From Bacteroides xylanisolvens XB1A (GTDB taxonomy: Bacteria; Bacteroidota; Bacteroidia; Bacteroidales; Bacteroidaceae): a stretch of 64,000 bases of DNA. The notes beneath the pieces are model-generated. The model ran no database searches, was not told the origin of the DNA, and was given only the letters and a program-made list of their open reading frames with translations. Positions 35,255 to 44,988 of this stretch are shown piece by piece; the stretch's first letter is position 1, and every line of letters begins with the position of its first letter. The stretch spans positions 4,322,556-4,386,555 of the forward strand of contig NC_021017.1 of NCBI RefSeq assembly GCF_000210075.1, given 5' to 3'. The position numbers were made by a program, and so were the translations under genes.

Positions 35255-37462
35255 ATGAAGGAGATACGACAATTGAGAGATAAAATATTGATAGGATGCA
35301 TATTGTGTCTGTTCTCTTTTATATCAAAGGGGGCAGCCAATAATTATATAATGAATCCTTATACTCATCAGGAAATCTCTGCCGACTCCATCATAGAACG
35401 TGTGATGACCTTTGCGCCTTTGTATGAAACGATAGTCAGCGATTATCGCGCGAACCTATATATAAAAGGTAAGATGGACATTCAGAAGAAGAATTTTATT
35501 CTCCGTTATGTGCCTTCCATGTTTCGTTTGCAAAAGGGTGTTCGCGAATATCTGCTTGAAACGTACAGTGACCTGCATTATACGGCTCCCAATATTTACG
35601 ACCAGAAAGTAAAAGCCTCCCAGGGAACGGTGAGAGGAAACAGGGGATTGCCGGGCTTGCTCGAATACTTTAATGTAAATATCTACTCTTCGTCTCTGCT
35701 GAATGATGAACGCTTGTTATCACCACTGGCTAAAAACGGACAGAAATACTATAAATACCAGATAGACAGTGTGATGGGAGATCCTAATAATCTGGATTAT
35801 CGAGTCCGCTTTATTCCCCGTACCAAGAGCGATCAGTTGGTAGGTGGATATATGGTGGTTAGTAGCAACGTCTGGAGTGTTCGTGAAATCCGTTTTTCGG
35901 GAAGATCGGAACTGATAACATTTACCTGTTGGATTCAGATGGGAGATGTCGGCAAGAAAAATGAATTCCTGCCGGTGCGTTATGATGTAGAAGCCCTTTT
36001 CAAATTCCTCGGAAATAAGGTGGATGGTAATTATACAGCTTCTTTAGATTATAAATCCATCGAACTGAAAGAAAAGAAGGTACGTAAGAAAGAGAAGAGG
36101 AAATATAATCTTTCGGAATCTTTCTCCTTGCAGTGTGATACGAATGCTTATAAAACGGACGCCTCTACCTTTGCTATCATGCGCCCGATCCCTTTGAACG
36201 AGAGCGAGAAAAAACTATATTTCGACAATGCGCTTAGACGTGACACGGCTACCATACAAAAGCCATCCAAGAGTCAGGCCTTTTGGGGAACGATGGGGGA
36301 CTTGATGGTAGAAGATTATAAATTCAATTTGTCCAATATCGGAAGCGTACGGTTCTCTCCGTTTATAAATCCGCTTTTATTCAGTTATAGCGGAAGCAAC
36401 GGTTTGTCTTATCGACAGGATTTCCGTTACAACCGTCTTTTCAGAGGGGATAAATTACTTCGTATTGTGCCGAAACTCGGATACAACTTCACGCGTAAAG
36501 AGTTCTACTGGTCGTTGAATGCCGACTTTGAATACTGGCCGCAGAAACGGGGATTCTTCCGGTTGAATGTGGGTAATGGTAACCGTATCTATAGCAGTAA
36601 GGTGCTCGACGAACTGAAAGCCATGCCGGATAGTATCTTTAATTTCGATTTAATTCATCTTGATTATTTCAAGGACTTGTATTTTAACTTCCGCCATACA
36701 GTTGAGATAGTCAACGGACTGGATATCGGTCTGGGTTTCTCTGCCCATAAAAGAACAGCCGTAGAGCCTTCCCGTTTTGTGATTACCGGTGATTATCCGA
36801 TGCCGCCTCCGGAGTTTATGGATAAATTCAAGAACACTTATATCAGTTTCGCTCCCCGCATCCGGATAGAGTGGACGCCGGGACTCTATTATTATATGAA
36901 CGGAAAGCGAAAGATAAACTTGCATTCTATCTATCCAACTTTCTCGGTCGATTATGAACGGGGAATTAAAGGAGTATTTAAAAGTACGGGCGAATATGAA
37001 AGAATAGAGTTTGACCTTCAGCATCAAATCCGGATGGGATTGATGCGTAATATTTATTATCGTTTCGGATTCGGGGCATTCACCAATCAGGATGAACTGT
37101 ATTTTGTGGACTTTGCCAATTTCTCCCGCCATAATCTTCCCGTAGGCTGGAATGATGAAATCGGCGGAGTATTTCAGGTGCTTGACTCACGTTGGTATAA
37201 CTCCTCCCGTCGTTATGTGCGGGGGCATTTCACCTACGAAGCTCCGTTCCTTATTCTCCGGCATCTGATGAAGTACACCCGTTATGTGCAGAATGAACGT
37301 ATTTACATCAGTGCACTTTCTATGCCGCATCTTCAACCTTATCTGGAAGTCGGATATGGCATCGGTACGCATATTTTCGACGTGGGAGTCTTCGTAAGCA
37401 GCGAAAACTGGAAATTCGGAGGAATAGGCTGTAAGTTCACGTTTGAGTTGTTCAACCGATAG
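35255..37462 (+). CDS. DUF5686 family outer-membrane beta-barrel protein
   Basis: This is a 735-residue protein started at the ATG at 35255 (MKEIRQLRDK); a TTG twelve bases earlier overlaps the -7 box. A signal peptide is followed by a periplasmic region with YETIVSDYRANLYIKGKMDI (DUF5686 N-terminal signature). Then a long C-terminal part of alternating aromatic strands ends in a terminal-strand-like GGIGCKFTFELFNR. It lacks the carboxypeptidase-like domain some members carry. Function is unknown; it is predicted to be an outer-membrane barrel. It is the gene upstream of the retron. Confidence 0.83.
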   Translation: MKEIRQLRDKILIGCILCLFSFISKGAANNYIMNPYTHQEISADSIIERVMTFAPLYETIVSDYRANLYIKGKMDIQKKNFILRYVPSMFRLQKGVREYLLETYSDLHYTAPNIYDQKVKASQGTVRGNRGLPGLLEYFNVNIYSSSLLNDERLLSPLAKNGQKYYKYQIDSVMGDPNNLDYRVRFIPRTKSDQLVGGYMVVSSNVWSVREIRFSGRSELITFTCWIQMGDVGKKNEFLPVRYDVEALFKFLGNKVDGNYTASLDYKSIELKEKKVRKKEKRKYNLSESFSLQCDTNAYKTDASTFAIMRPIPLNESEKKLYFDNALRRDTATIQKPSKSQAFWGTMGDLMVEDYKFNLSNIGSVRFSPFINPLLFSYSGSNGLSYRQDFRYNRLFRGDKLLRIVPKLGYNFTRKEFYWSLNADFEYWPQKRGFFRLNVGNGNRIYSSKVLDELKAMPDSIFNFDLIHLDYFKDLYFNFRHTVEIVNGLDIGLGFSAHKRTAVEPSRFVITGDYPMPPPEFMDKFKNTYISFAPRIRIEWTPGLYYYMNGKRKINLHSIYPTFSVDYERGIKGVFKSTGEYERIEFDLQHQIRMGLMRNIYYRFGFGAFTNQDELYFVDFANFSRHNLPVGWNDEIGGVFQVLDSRWYNSSRRYVRGHFTYEAPFLILRHLMKYTRYVQNERIYISALSMPHLQPYLEVGYGIGTHIFDVGVFVSSENWKFGGIGCKFTFELFNR

Positions 37463-37478
37463 TTTTTCCCCGTTCTGG

Positions 37479-37509
37479 TTGTTTTATCGAAAGATTATAC
37501 TTATCTTTG
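37479..37509 (+). promoter_or_regulatory. Promoter of the retron ncRNA
   Basis: TTG (37479-37481), a 20-bp spacer and TATCTTTG (37502-37509) match the Bacteroides promoter. Transcription is predicted to start at about 37513-37516, at the edge of the a1 repeat. Confidence 0.75.
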
Positions 37510-37512
37510 TAT

Positions 37513-37643
37513 AAGAGAGGATGAGGGCCGAATTTAGCATCAAAGAGGTGTAGTCGCCTCGTAAGCACAGGTATTTTTCCTAGAAAATAAATTCTAAGGT
37601 ATAAATACCTAAATTTATTTTAGTAAATAACTCAGCCTCTCTT
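37513..37643 (+). ncRNA. Retron msr-msd RNA
   Basis: The 131-nt segment between the promoter and the reverse transcriptase has the retron plan. a1 (37513-37525, AAGAGAGGATGAG) pairs with a2 (37631-37643, CTCAGCCTCTCTT) by 8 bp plus 3 bp. After a1 comes TTAGC, where the branching guanosine would be G37537. An msr hairpin follows, GAGGTG-tagt-CGCCTC (37545-37560). The msd part is a long hairpin at 37580-37623 with arms CTAgAAAATAAATT and AAATTTATTTTAG and an inner AGGTAT/ATACCT stem. It lies 26 bp before the RT gene. Ends of the msDNA are inferred. Confidence 0.85.
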
Positions 37644-37669
37644 CTCTTTGTTTATATACATAATACAAA

Positions 37670-38800
37670 ATGGACGGAATTCTAATAACGATACTTATTG
37701 TCACAGGTTTTCTGATTTATAAGATGATTTCCTCAAGCAGAAAACAAGAGGGGTATAAAAGATGGAAAGCGACAGACGGTAGTAAGGAAGAAAAGACTAC
37801 TAAAGTAAAATGGGAGCATGGAGCCTGGCTTAGGCATGCTTTGGGAGCGACAGTTTCAAGAGCACAGTATGTTCAAAAGTATGATGAATCGGCTGTTGTC
37901 TGGTGTGCCAATCTGTTGGGAATGGAAACGGGACAATTGAAGGAAATACTACGAAACGTTTCTGTACATTACCGGGAATTTTGGATGAGAAAAAGAAAAG
38001 GAGGGTATCGTATGATCTCTGCTCCTAACAAAACAATGCAATCCATTCAAGCGACTATTAATTCACGTATATTATCACCTGTAACAATGATTCATCCGTC
38101 AGCGGTAGGTTTCCGGAACGGTCATTCTGTAGTCGACAATGCCAATCCTCATTTAGGAAAGCGGTATGTGTTGAAAATGGATATTCATGATTTTTTCTTT
38201 TCTATACGAAGTCCGAGAGTGAAAAAGACATTTGAGAAGATCGGTTATCCGGAAAATGTATCTAAAGTATTGGGAACGTTGTGTTGTTTGCACAGACACT
38301 TGCCGCAGGGAGCGCCTACAAGTCCGTCATTAAGTAATATCGTTAGTTATGAGATGGATAGGAAGTTGGCGGCATTGGCAGCGGAATACGGACTGACTTA
38401 TACCCGGTATGCCGATGACCTGACTTTTTCGGGAGATGTATTTCCCAAAGAGCAGATTATTCCCCGTATTAAACAAATCATTCGTGATGAGAAATTCGAA
38501 CCGAATCATAAAAAGACCCGTTTCATCAATGAGTATGGTAGAAAGATTATCACGGGAGTGTCCATCTCTTCTGGTGTGAAACTGACTATCCCTAAAGCCA
38601 GAAAGAGAGAGATCCGGAAGAATGTCTATTTCATCCTGACGAAAGGTTTGGCAGAACATCAGCGACGGATTGGTTCGAGTGATCCTGTCTATCTGAAACG
38701 GCTGATTGGAGAGCTTTGTTATTGGCGGTCAATAGAACCGGACAATAGCTATGTATCCGATTCTATTGCTGCCCTGAAACGTTTGGAGAAAGGGTATTGA
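37670..38800 (+). CDS. Retron reverse transcriptase with N-terminal membrane helix
   Basis: This is a 376-residue RT. Residues about 3-22 form a hydrophobic helix (ILITILIVTGFLIYKMI), unusual for a retron RT. Then come RT motifs: GGYRMISAPNKTMQSIQ, the retron-type NAxxH as NANPH (157-161), LKMDIHDFFFSI with the first catalytic Asp, LPQGAPTSPSLSN (from 211), YADD (247-250), and ITGVSIS (294) in the place of the retron VTG motif. No maturase or endonuclease domain follows, arguing against a group II intron. It should copy the adjacent msd RNA into branched msDNA. No separate effector gene follows on this strand. Confidence 0.9.
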   Translation: MDGILITILIVTGFLIYKMISSSRKQEGYKRWKATDGSKEEKTTKVKWEHGAWLRHALGATVSRAQYVQKYDESAVVWCANLLGMETGQLKEILRNVSVHYREFWMRKRKGGYRMISAPNKTMQSIQATINSRILSPVTMIHPSAVGFRNGHSVVDNANPHLGKRYVLKMDIHDFFFSIRSPRVKKTFEKIGYPENVSKVLGTLCCLHRHLPQGAPTSPSLSNIVSYEMDRKLAALAAEYGLTYTRYADDLTFSGDVFPKEQIIPRIKQIIRDEKFEPNHKKTRFINEYGRKIITGVSISSGVKLTIPKARKREIRKNVYFILTKGLAEHQRRIGSSDPVYLKRLIGELCYWRSIEPDNSYVSDSIAALKRLEKGY

Positions 38801-38850
38801 TCTAATTCCTGTCACCTGAATCTACTAGACAGGATCACTCGAACCAACAT

Positions 38851-41800
38851 TTAATCCGCAATCGTCACCCGTTCGTTTTCAATTTTGGCATAATTCCTTT
38901 TCATGGCTTCGCGAATACCTCTTTGCATGGCAGCGTCTATGTTCGATCCCATACGGGCAAAGCCGAATTGTTGTGCACATGCTTTTATCAAATCTGCCAC
39001 AGGCAGGCTAATGGAGTCTGTCAACACTTGTCGGATGGCATTGGCTATCTCTTCAGGAGCTATATCTGTCGCTTCCCGCTCGGAAACCGGACGATAAATA
39101 GAGTAGGAGATACATTGCTCTCTGTTTTTCCAGCAGAAAACAAATCCTTCATGTTCGGTGCGATAGATATTTAGTGTATCTAAAGCCGTCTCTATCTGTG
39201 TTTCTACCCGTGCTCCCAAACGACTGATTCCCCATTCAGACAGAATCTTCTTGCAAAGTAATGATTTGCTGACCGGAGCTTCATTCTCTATAATCTTCCG
39301 TATTTGAGAAGTGAGGATAGAATAGCTTTCACTAAAGAAAAAGTCTTCCGGCGAATAGCTGCCTGGAGTGATCTTTGCCGATCGGTACTTTTGCTGTATT
39401 CCGCTTTGTGCGGAAGATGCGAAAGCAGTTTGCTTTTCAGAAGTGGCAGGTGATGCTTTGAGTACAAATGAAATTTCATTGTTATCTCTCTCTGCAGTCG
39501 GTACTGCTTCTTTTATTGACTCTTCTTTTATTGGCTCTTCTTTTGTTATTTTTTCTTTGTCTGTCGACTCTTTGTTCACAGATTCTTTTTCTGCTGTCAT
39601 TGGGGCAGAATCAATTTCGGTGGTTGTCGTTGTTTGGGCATTAACCTTTGAACTCTTTTTGCGTGCGATAGCCTCTTGAATAGCAGCTATTACTTCGTCC
39701 GGTTTTTCCCACCAGTCCATAGTCCATATCCGGTAGATATCCCAGCCGAGTGCTTTCAGTACATTGTTTTGCACAATTTCCCGGTCACGTGCGGTCTTGG
39801 TACGTTTGTAGTTTTTGCCGTCGCAGATAATACCTAATTGATAGTTGGAGGTATTTTCGGTGTCAACGATACCTATATCTATTTTGTAACCGGAGCATCC
39901 GATGTCTGTATGCACGGTGTATCCCAATGAACGCAGTTTATCGGCAATGATATTCTCGATGGAGGCTGCTGTTTCCGTTGATTGGGCTGTCACACTGTTG
40001 ATTGTATTCCTAGTTCCTTTCTCCGCATATTCGAGGAAACGTTTTAATCCGGCTACTCCGATAGAGGAAGTCCGGTTCAGGTCAATCATATCCGATCTTA
40101 AAGTGGAATAGATAATCATCTCATACCGGGCACGGGAAACGGCCACATTCAACCTTCTTTCGCCACCTACCCGGTTCAATGGGCCGAAATTCATGCTGAC
40201 ACGTCCTTCCGCATCTGGACCGTAGCCCACAGAAAAGAGAATAACGTCCCGTTCATCTCCCTGCACATTCTCCAGGTTTTTGATAAACAACGGTTCGTCA
40301 CATTCCAGAGCAAGAGTTTCCAGTTCGGGATGGAAGATAAAGAGGTCGGAAAGTAAGTCTTCTATCAAGGCTTGCTGAACGATGCTGAAAGTCACCACAC
40401 CGATACTTTTCTTTCTCAATTCTTCGCTTCTCAATCTTCTGGCTATTTCGTCTACTACCGCTTGAGCTTCCGCCCGGTTTTGGCGCGATTTGCCTTTATC
40501 ATAATAACCGTTGATGTTGACTATCCTGACTTTCGATTCAATGTTGTCCGGAGAAGGGAAAGTCATCAGTTTGTTATCGTAATATTCGGAGTTGCTGAAA
40601 GCGATGAGGCTCTCATGTTTGCTTCGATAGTGCCACAATAAATATTTGGAAGGGATAGACAAAGCAAGGCAGTCGTCAAGAATACTCTCCAAATCCTCCA
40701 TCTCAATATTATCTTCATCTACGGTGCTGACCGAGAAGAAGCTGGTAGGAGGCATCTGTTTCGGGTCCCCCACGATAATCACATTTTTGCCTCGGGCAAT
40801 AGCGCCCACCGCTTCATAAGTAGGCATCTGTGACGCTTCATCAAAGACAATCAAATCGAATTTGTCGGCATCCGTATCAATGAATTGAGCGACGGAAAGC
40901 GGGCTCATCAGCATACACGGACACATACGCGATAATAAGGTAGGAATCTGATCGAACAGCTTACGGATGGATATGCCACGGGCATTGTTGCGGATATTCT
41001 TTTGAAGGATGCCCACTTCGGAACTTTGGATAGCTTCGTGAGTAAAAGACGGAATGTTGGAAGCCAGCCGCGCAAACAATTCTTTTTTGGTCGTTTCTTC
41101 GAATTTGGCGGATATTTGTTTGTATTTAGCAATAATATCGTTGAAAATCTTGCCGTTGAATAATTCCAACGTGGGTTCTTTGGCAATGATATACTGAATA
41201 ACCGCCTGGTAGAAACTCTTGCAGAAGATGTCTGTCAGTTGGTCGGTAGGGATATTCTTTTCCTTATATTCTGTCGCGACAAATCCGATTCCCAGTTTAT
41301 TCAGAGTTTGGTATGCTTGTAACCACTGATACCAGTCTTTGAGTTTGTCGAGGTTATCTTTCCAGGTTTGGGCTTTTGATAGCGCAATCGTTATCCAGTC
41401 GGCTGAAGAAGTATAAAGCTCTTCTGTTGATATACCCAACGTGCCGGACAACTTCTTTTCAATGACTGTGAGTGTATCCGACAACTGGTACAGTTCATTG
41501 AAAGAGTGAGCGTGAATATCTCTGAATGTTTGAATTCCTTCTGTGAGCTGTACAGACAAATTCTGTTTGATTTGTGACACCTTGGCTATGTCCTTTGCGT
41601 AATTCAGCAAATGTGAGTGAAGAGAAGCCATATCATTGGTAATCTGCTCAATGGCAGTCCAATCCTCATTCTTGCCGAATCGTCCGAACAAAGAGGGGAG
41701 TTGGCCAGTGTATTTCTGAACAGCGTCCTTTTCTTCCTGATACCGGATAATCCGGTGGAGTAGCGGTTTGATGTCTTCTGTTTCAATGGTTTTTAAAGCA

Positions 41801-44800
41801 TAGATGTTGATAGCCTTTTTGATTTTTCGCTGACCGAAATATCTGGGAAGGAACCATTGATCGGATACCCGGTTCCATTCGGCTACCGTCTGCTTTGCGT
41901 TGATAGACAGAATCTCTTTGGTGAATCCTGCCTCTATTTCTTTTCTTTGTTCATCACGTTTTTGCCCATGAACCACCACTTCACGATATTCATTCAGCGT
42001 TTCATTCAATAACGGCAGAGTCAGCAATCCCGGAGTCAGCTCCGGAATATCGAGTATTCTCCGGATGATACAGGCAATCGTTTGGAAATCCTTGCGTGTA
42101 GGGTGTATATCCGTATCTTTCAGAAGTACGGAAAATACATCCAACTTCTGCCGGATGGTATTTAATAAATCAATGAAAGCGGTAAGTAATTGGGAGGCTT
42201 CTTCTTTTCCGGCAGATGAATATTCGGAAATCGAGATGCCTGTTAATGGATGCCGATAAGGGTGTCCGCACGCATTGGCGGTTCTGACTAACGATTCGAT
42301 AGCCTCTTCCCATTGCGCAAATGTATCTTTGTCTAATGTATCCAGATAAGGTTGTGGAATCTCAAAACAAGGTTCGACGTCTACAGATTGATAATGGATA
42401 ATGGCGTCGTATAGTGAAACTCCGAACGGATATTCTTTATGCAGGGCTTCAATATACTGATTCAGTTCTGCCCGCAAATTCAGCAAACGCTCCGCTTCCT
42501 TTTTGAATTCTTCGGGAGGTGTCTGCCTGATAATTTCCGTTGTTTCTTTCAGTTGTGAGATAACAGCGGATTTCTTTGTTTTGTTGGAATGAATTTCCAA
42601 ACAGAACGGAGCCAAACCGATAGCTGCCAGTCGGTTTTGAACAACGGAGAGGGCAGCCATTTTTTCCGCAACGAATAAGACACGTTTCCCTTTGTAAAGC
42701 GCGTTGGCGATGATATTGGTAATTGTTTGCGATTTACCCGTTCCCGGAGGGCCGTGCAGGATAAAAGTCTTATCGTGTACGGCTTCGTAAATGGCTTCCA
42801 ATTGCGAAGAATCGGCGATGATAGGCAATACGATGTCCGTTGGCGACAGTTGTTTGTCCATATCCGTTGCGTCTATTTCTTCTGTTGCGGCTTCCCATTC
42901 TATCTTTCCGTTGATGAGGCTTGAAACAATTTTGTTCTGAACCAGTTTATTGGCATTATTGTGAATGTCATTCCACATGATGAACTTATTGAAAGAGAAG
43001 ATGCCTAAGATGGCCTGCTCTTCCACGTCCCATTTGCGTTGGTTTTTGATACTGTTACGAATGATGGAATAGATCAGTTTGACGTTAACGCCGCTTTCAT
43101 CGGTGGGCAACGGGTCTAATCCCGATACGGTAATTCCGAAGTTCTGGCGAAGCATTTCTAATAACGTAATATTCATCATCGTTTCCTCTTCCCGTGAACG
43201 GATCACATAGCCTTTAGCTGCCGATTTACGGATGATTTCAACCGGCATTAGCAGGATGGGAGCGTAGCGGGGACGTTCGCTGGAAGGAGTCTCGTACCAT
43301 TTCAAAAGTCCGAGAGCCAGATAAAGAGTGTTGGCTCCGTTTTCTTCAATAGAGGTACGCGAGGAACGGTATAGGTGAGTCAGTGCTTTGCCTAAATCGT
43401 TTTCGGACAGATAAAAACGCAGTCTTTTCTGTGAAAGCTCCGAGTTGATGAAACCAACCACCGGATCAGACTCCGGTACAGAGGAATAAATTCCGAAATC
43501 CATCGCCGGGCTTTCCCAATCGGCAGGGCGGTGCAGGATGCGGAATTCTTCTCCGTCAGCCAATGCATCTTCCAGACAAGCCAGATTAGCTGGGATCAGT
43601 TGGAGCGTGTTTTTGGTAATCCGGATATTCAGCAGGTTGTTGCGAAGGCTCAAGTCCAGCAATCGCCTTTCCCATAACAGTTGTTTGGTGATTACGGTCT
43701 GGGTTTCATTGCCCGATAAATCATACGGATTGATACTTTGCGGGGTGGCATGAACGGCACTTTTCTGAATGTTGGTCTCTTTTTCGTCGACTTCCCATAC
43801 CTGTCCGTGCAAAATACGTTGAGGGATGGGGCGTACACCCGAATATCTCGCTCTCTTGATGTCTATTGCAAGAAGGAAGTTATTCCCGTCTGCCAACTTT
43901 CCGTTTGCTTTCTTCACCGCATCGTCAAAATCGGACGAATGTCCCATATTCATGCAGGTCGTTTCAACCAAAGTAATGTCGTAGATTCCTTCCGCTGTTC
44001 TTTTCGTTAATAGAGAAACATCATCAATCGTAGGATCCGGGAAAGTTTCCGGCACCAGCCAGGCTCCTGCAAAGGCATGCCCTTGCGTGATGACGATTAA
44101 AGCATTCAGCCCGATTGCCTCCAGACAGGAAGCATAGAGCAAAGCCATATCCAGGCAGGTTCCCAATTTCTGTGCCATCACAGAATCGGCTAACCGGACA
44201 CGCTGCCCATATTCTTCGAAACTGGCGGGAACGGTACTATATATAATCTGTTGCTCCGCGATAGCCGTATAGATGGCAGCCATCTGTTTCCTCACCCTGT
44301 CCGGAGTGCGGCTTTGATATTCATCGAGAGACGGGTTGCCGGTCCATTGCCCCAGGATGGAAGCTGCTCTTTTGATAATCGGTGAGATAGCCGTATGATT
44401 GGGAGTGATAAAAGCAGCCAGCATTTCGGGCAATACGTTGAGTCCGCCCCATTGGTCGTATGCCAGGATGTCGATAGGATATGTTTGGCAGAATATCGGT
44501 TCCGCTTCAGCAGTAATTTCAATTTTCAGGTTGCCGGATAAACGTTCGGTCAGTTGTGTGAAGTAGTTGGCGGACAAAGTGAGATTGAATGACGACAGAC
44601 GGATCGAACCGTTGGCCGGGATCTGTTCAACAGCCATCGGAGCGGCGTTTCCGAAAGTCGGTTCTGTCGTGATTACTACTTGAATGTCCTTCAGTGGGAC
44701 AGGTGTCGTGTTCTCAATAGAAAGCTGATGAATGATCGATGCTCCGTTTTGTTGTATCGCAAAATTAATAAGCGGTAAATAGTCGCATTGCACCTTGACT

Positions 44801-44820
44801 TTGTCCAATCTCTCGTCCAT
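38851..44820 (-). CDS. Giant transglutaminase-like / SF1 helicase / Vsr-like nuclease / DUF3320 protein
   Basis: This is a 1989-residue protein started at the ATG at 44820 (MDERLDKVKVQ); the ORF runs 29 codons further without a better start. In order it has a beta-rich N-terminal domain, a transglutaminase-like domain (Cys in GTCLDMALLYASCLEA about 220, His in GHAFAGAWL about 246), and a DUF4011-like part. The SF1 helicase has Walker A HGPPGTGKSQ about 690, a long helical insertion, Walker B FDEASQMP about 1325 and RLNVAVSRAR. A Vsr/MTES_1575-like nuclease (about 1625-1710) and a charged Lys/Glu linker follow. It ends in DUF3320 (about 1820-1989). Related proteins occur in genome-defence settings. 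It converges on the retron RT, 50 bp between stops. Confidence 0.87.
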   Translation of the reverse strand: MDERLDKVKVQCDYLPLINFAIQQNGASIIHQLSIENTTPVPLKDIQVVITTEPTFGNAAPMAVEQIPANGSIRLSSFNLTLSANYFTQLTERLSGNLKIEITAEAEPIFCQTYPIDILAYDQWGGLNVLPEMLAAFITPNHTAISPIIKRAASILGQWTGNPSLDEYQSRTPDRVRKQMAAIYTAIAEQQIIYSTVPASFEEYGQRVRLADSVMAQKLGTCLDMALLYASCLEAIGLNALIVITQGHAFAGAWLVPETFPDPTIDDVSLLTKRTAEGIYDITLVETTCMNMGHSSDFDDAVKKANGKLADGNNFLLAIDIKRARYSGVRPIPQRILHGQVWEVDEKETNIQKSAVHATPQSINPYDLSGNETQTVITKQLLWERRLLDLSLRNNLLNIRITKNTLQLIPANLACLEDALADGEEFRILHRPADWESPAMDFGIYSSVPESDPVVGFINSELSQKRLRFYLSENDLGKALTHLYRSSRTSIEENGANTLYLALGLLKWYETPSSERPRYAPILLMPVEIIRKSAAKGYVIRSREEETMMNITLLEMLRQNFGITVSGLDPLPTDESGVNVKLIYSIIRNSIKNQRKWDVEEQAILGIFSFNKFIMWNDIHNNANKLVQNKIVSSLINGKIEWEAATEEIDATDMDKQLSPTDIVLPIIADSSQLEAIYEAVHDKTFILHGPPGTGKSQTITNIIANALYKGKRVLFVAEKMAALSVVQNRLAAIGLAPFCLEIHSNKTKKSAVISQLKETTEIIRQTPPEEFKKEAERLLNLRAELNQYIEALHKEYPFGVSLYDAIIHYQSVDVEPCFEIPQPYLDTLDKDTFAQWEEAIESLVRTANACGHPYRHPLTGISISEYSSAGKEEASQLLTAFIDLLNTIRQKLDVFSVLLKDTDIHPTRKDFQTIACIIRRILDIPELTPGLLTLPLLNETLNEYREVVVHGQKRDEQRKEIEAGFTKEILSINAKQTVAEWNRVSDQWFLPRYFGQRKIKKAINIYALKTIETEDIKPLLHRIIRYQEEKDAVQKYTGQLPSLFGRFGKNEDWTAIEQITNDMASLHSHLLNYAKDIAKVSQIKQNLSVQLTEGIQTFRDIHAHSFNELYQLSDTLTVIEKKLSGTLGISTEELYTSSADWITIALSKAQTWKDNLDKLKDWYQWLQAYQTLNKLGIGFVATEYKEKNIPTDQLTDIFCKSFYQAVIQYIIAKEPTLELFNGKIFNDIIAKYKQISAKFEETTKKELFARLASNIPSFTHEAIQSSEVGILQKNIRNNARGISIRKLFDQIPTLLSRMCPCMLMSPLSVAQFIDTDADKFDLIVFDEASQMPTYEAVGAIARGKNVIIVGDPKQMPPTSFFSVSTVDEDNIEMEDLESILDDCLALSIPSKYLLWHYRSKHESLIAFSNSEYYDNKLMTFPSPDNIESKVRIVNINGYYDKGKSRQNRAEAQAVVDEIARRLRSEELRKKSIGVVTFSIVQQALIEDLLSDLFIFHPELETLALECDEPLFIKNLENVQGDERDVILFSVGYGPDAEGRVSMNFGPLNRVGGERRLNVAVSRARYEMIIYSTLRSDMIDLNRTSSIGVAGLKRFLEYAEKGTRNTINSVTAQSTETAASIENIIADKLRSLGYTVHTDIGCSGYKIDIGIVDTENTSNYQLGIICDGKNYKRTKTARDREIVQNNVLKALGWDIYRIWTMDWWEKPDEVIAAIQEAIARKKSSKVNAQTTTTTEIDSAPMTAEKESVNKESTDKEKITKEEPIKEESIKEAVPTAERDNNEISFVLKASPATSEKQTAFASSAQSGIQQKYRSAKITPGSYSPEDFFFSESYSILTSQIRKIIENEAPVSKSLLCKKILSEWGISRLGARVETQIETALDTLNIYRTEHEGFVFCWKNREQCISYSIYRPVSEREATDIAPEEIANAIRQVLTDSISLPVADLIKACAQQFGFARMGSNIDAAMQRGIREAMKRNYAKIENERVTIAD

Positions 44821-44895
44821 GGCAAAAACTGTATAAATTAAAGATTGCAATATTACAAAAAATACGGATATAAATCTCTTTTCTTCTGCCATTCT

Positions 44896-44927
44896 TTTGT
44901 CAATCAAGAAAATATTTCTACCTTTGC
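44896..44927 (+). promoter_or_regulatory. rpsA promoter
   Basis: TTTG (44896-44899), a 19-bp spacer and TACCTTTGC (44919-44927) form a consensus Bacteroides promoter. The leader to the ATG is about 55 nt and AT-rich. Confidence 0.8.
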
Positions 44928-44988
44928 GCCCGATTTATAGATAATATAATGTCTTATTTAATTAAAGTATTAAACAATTTTATTATTA

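Noticed and set aside
37670..38800. Group II intron maturase or diversity-generating retroelement
   Set aside because: There is no maturase X or endonuclease domain, no intron RNA ends, and no template/variable repeat pair nearby. The retron motifs and the msr-msd RNA fit better.
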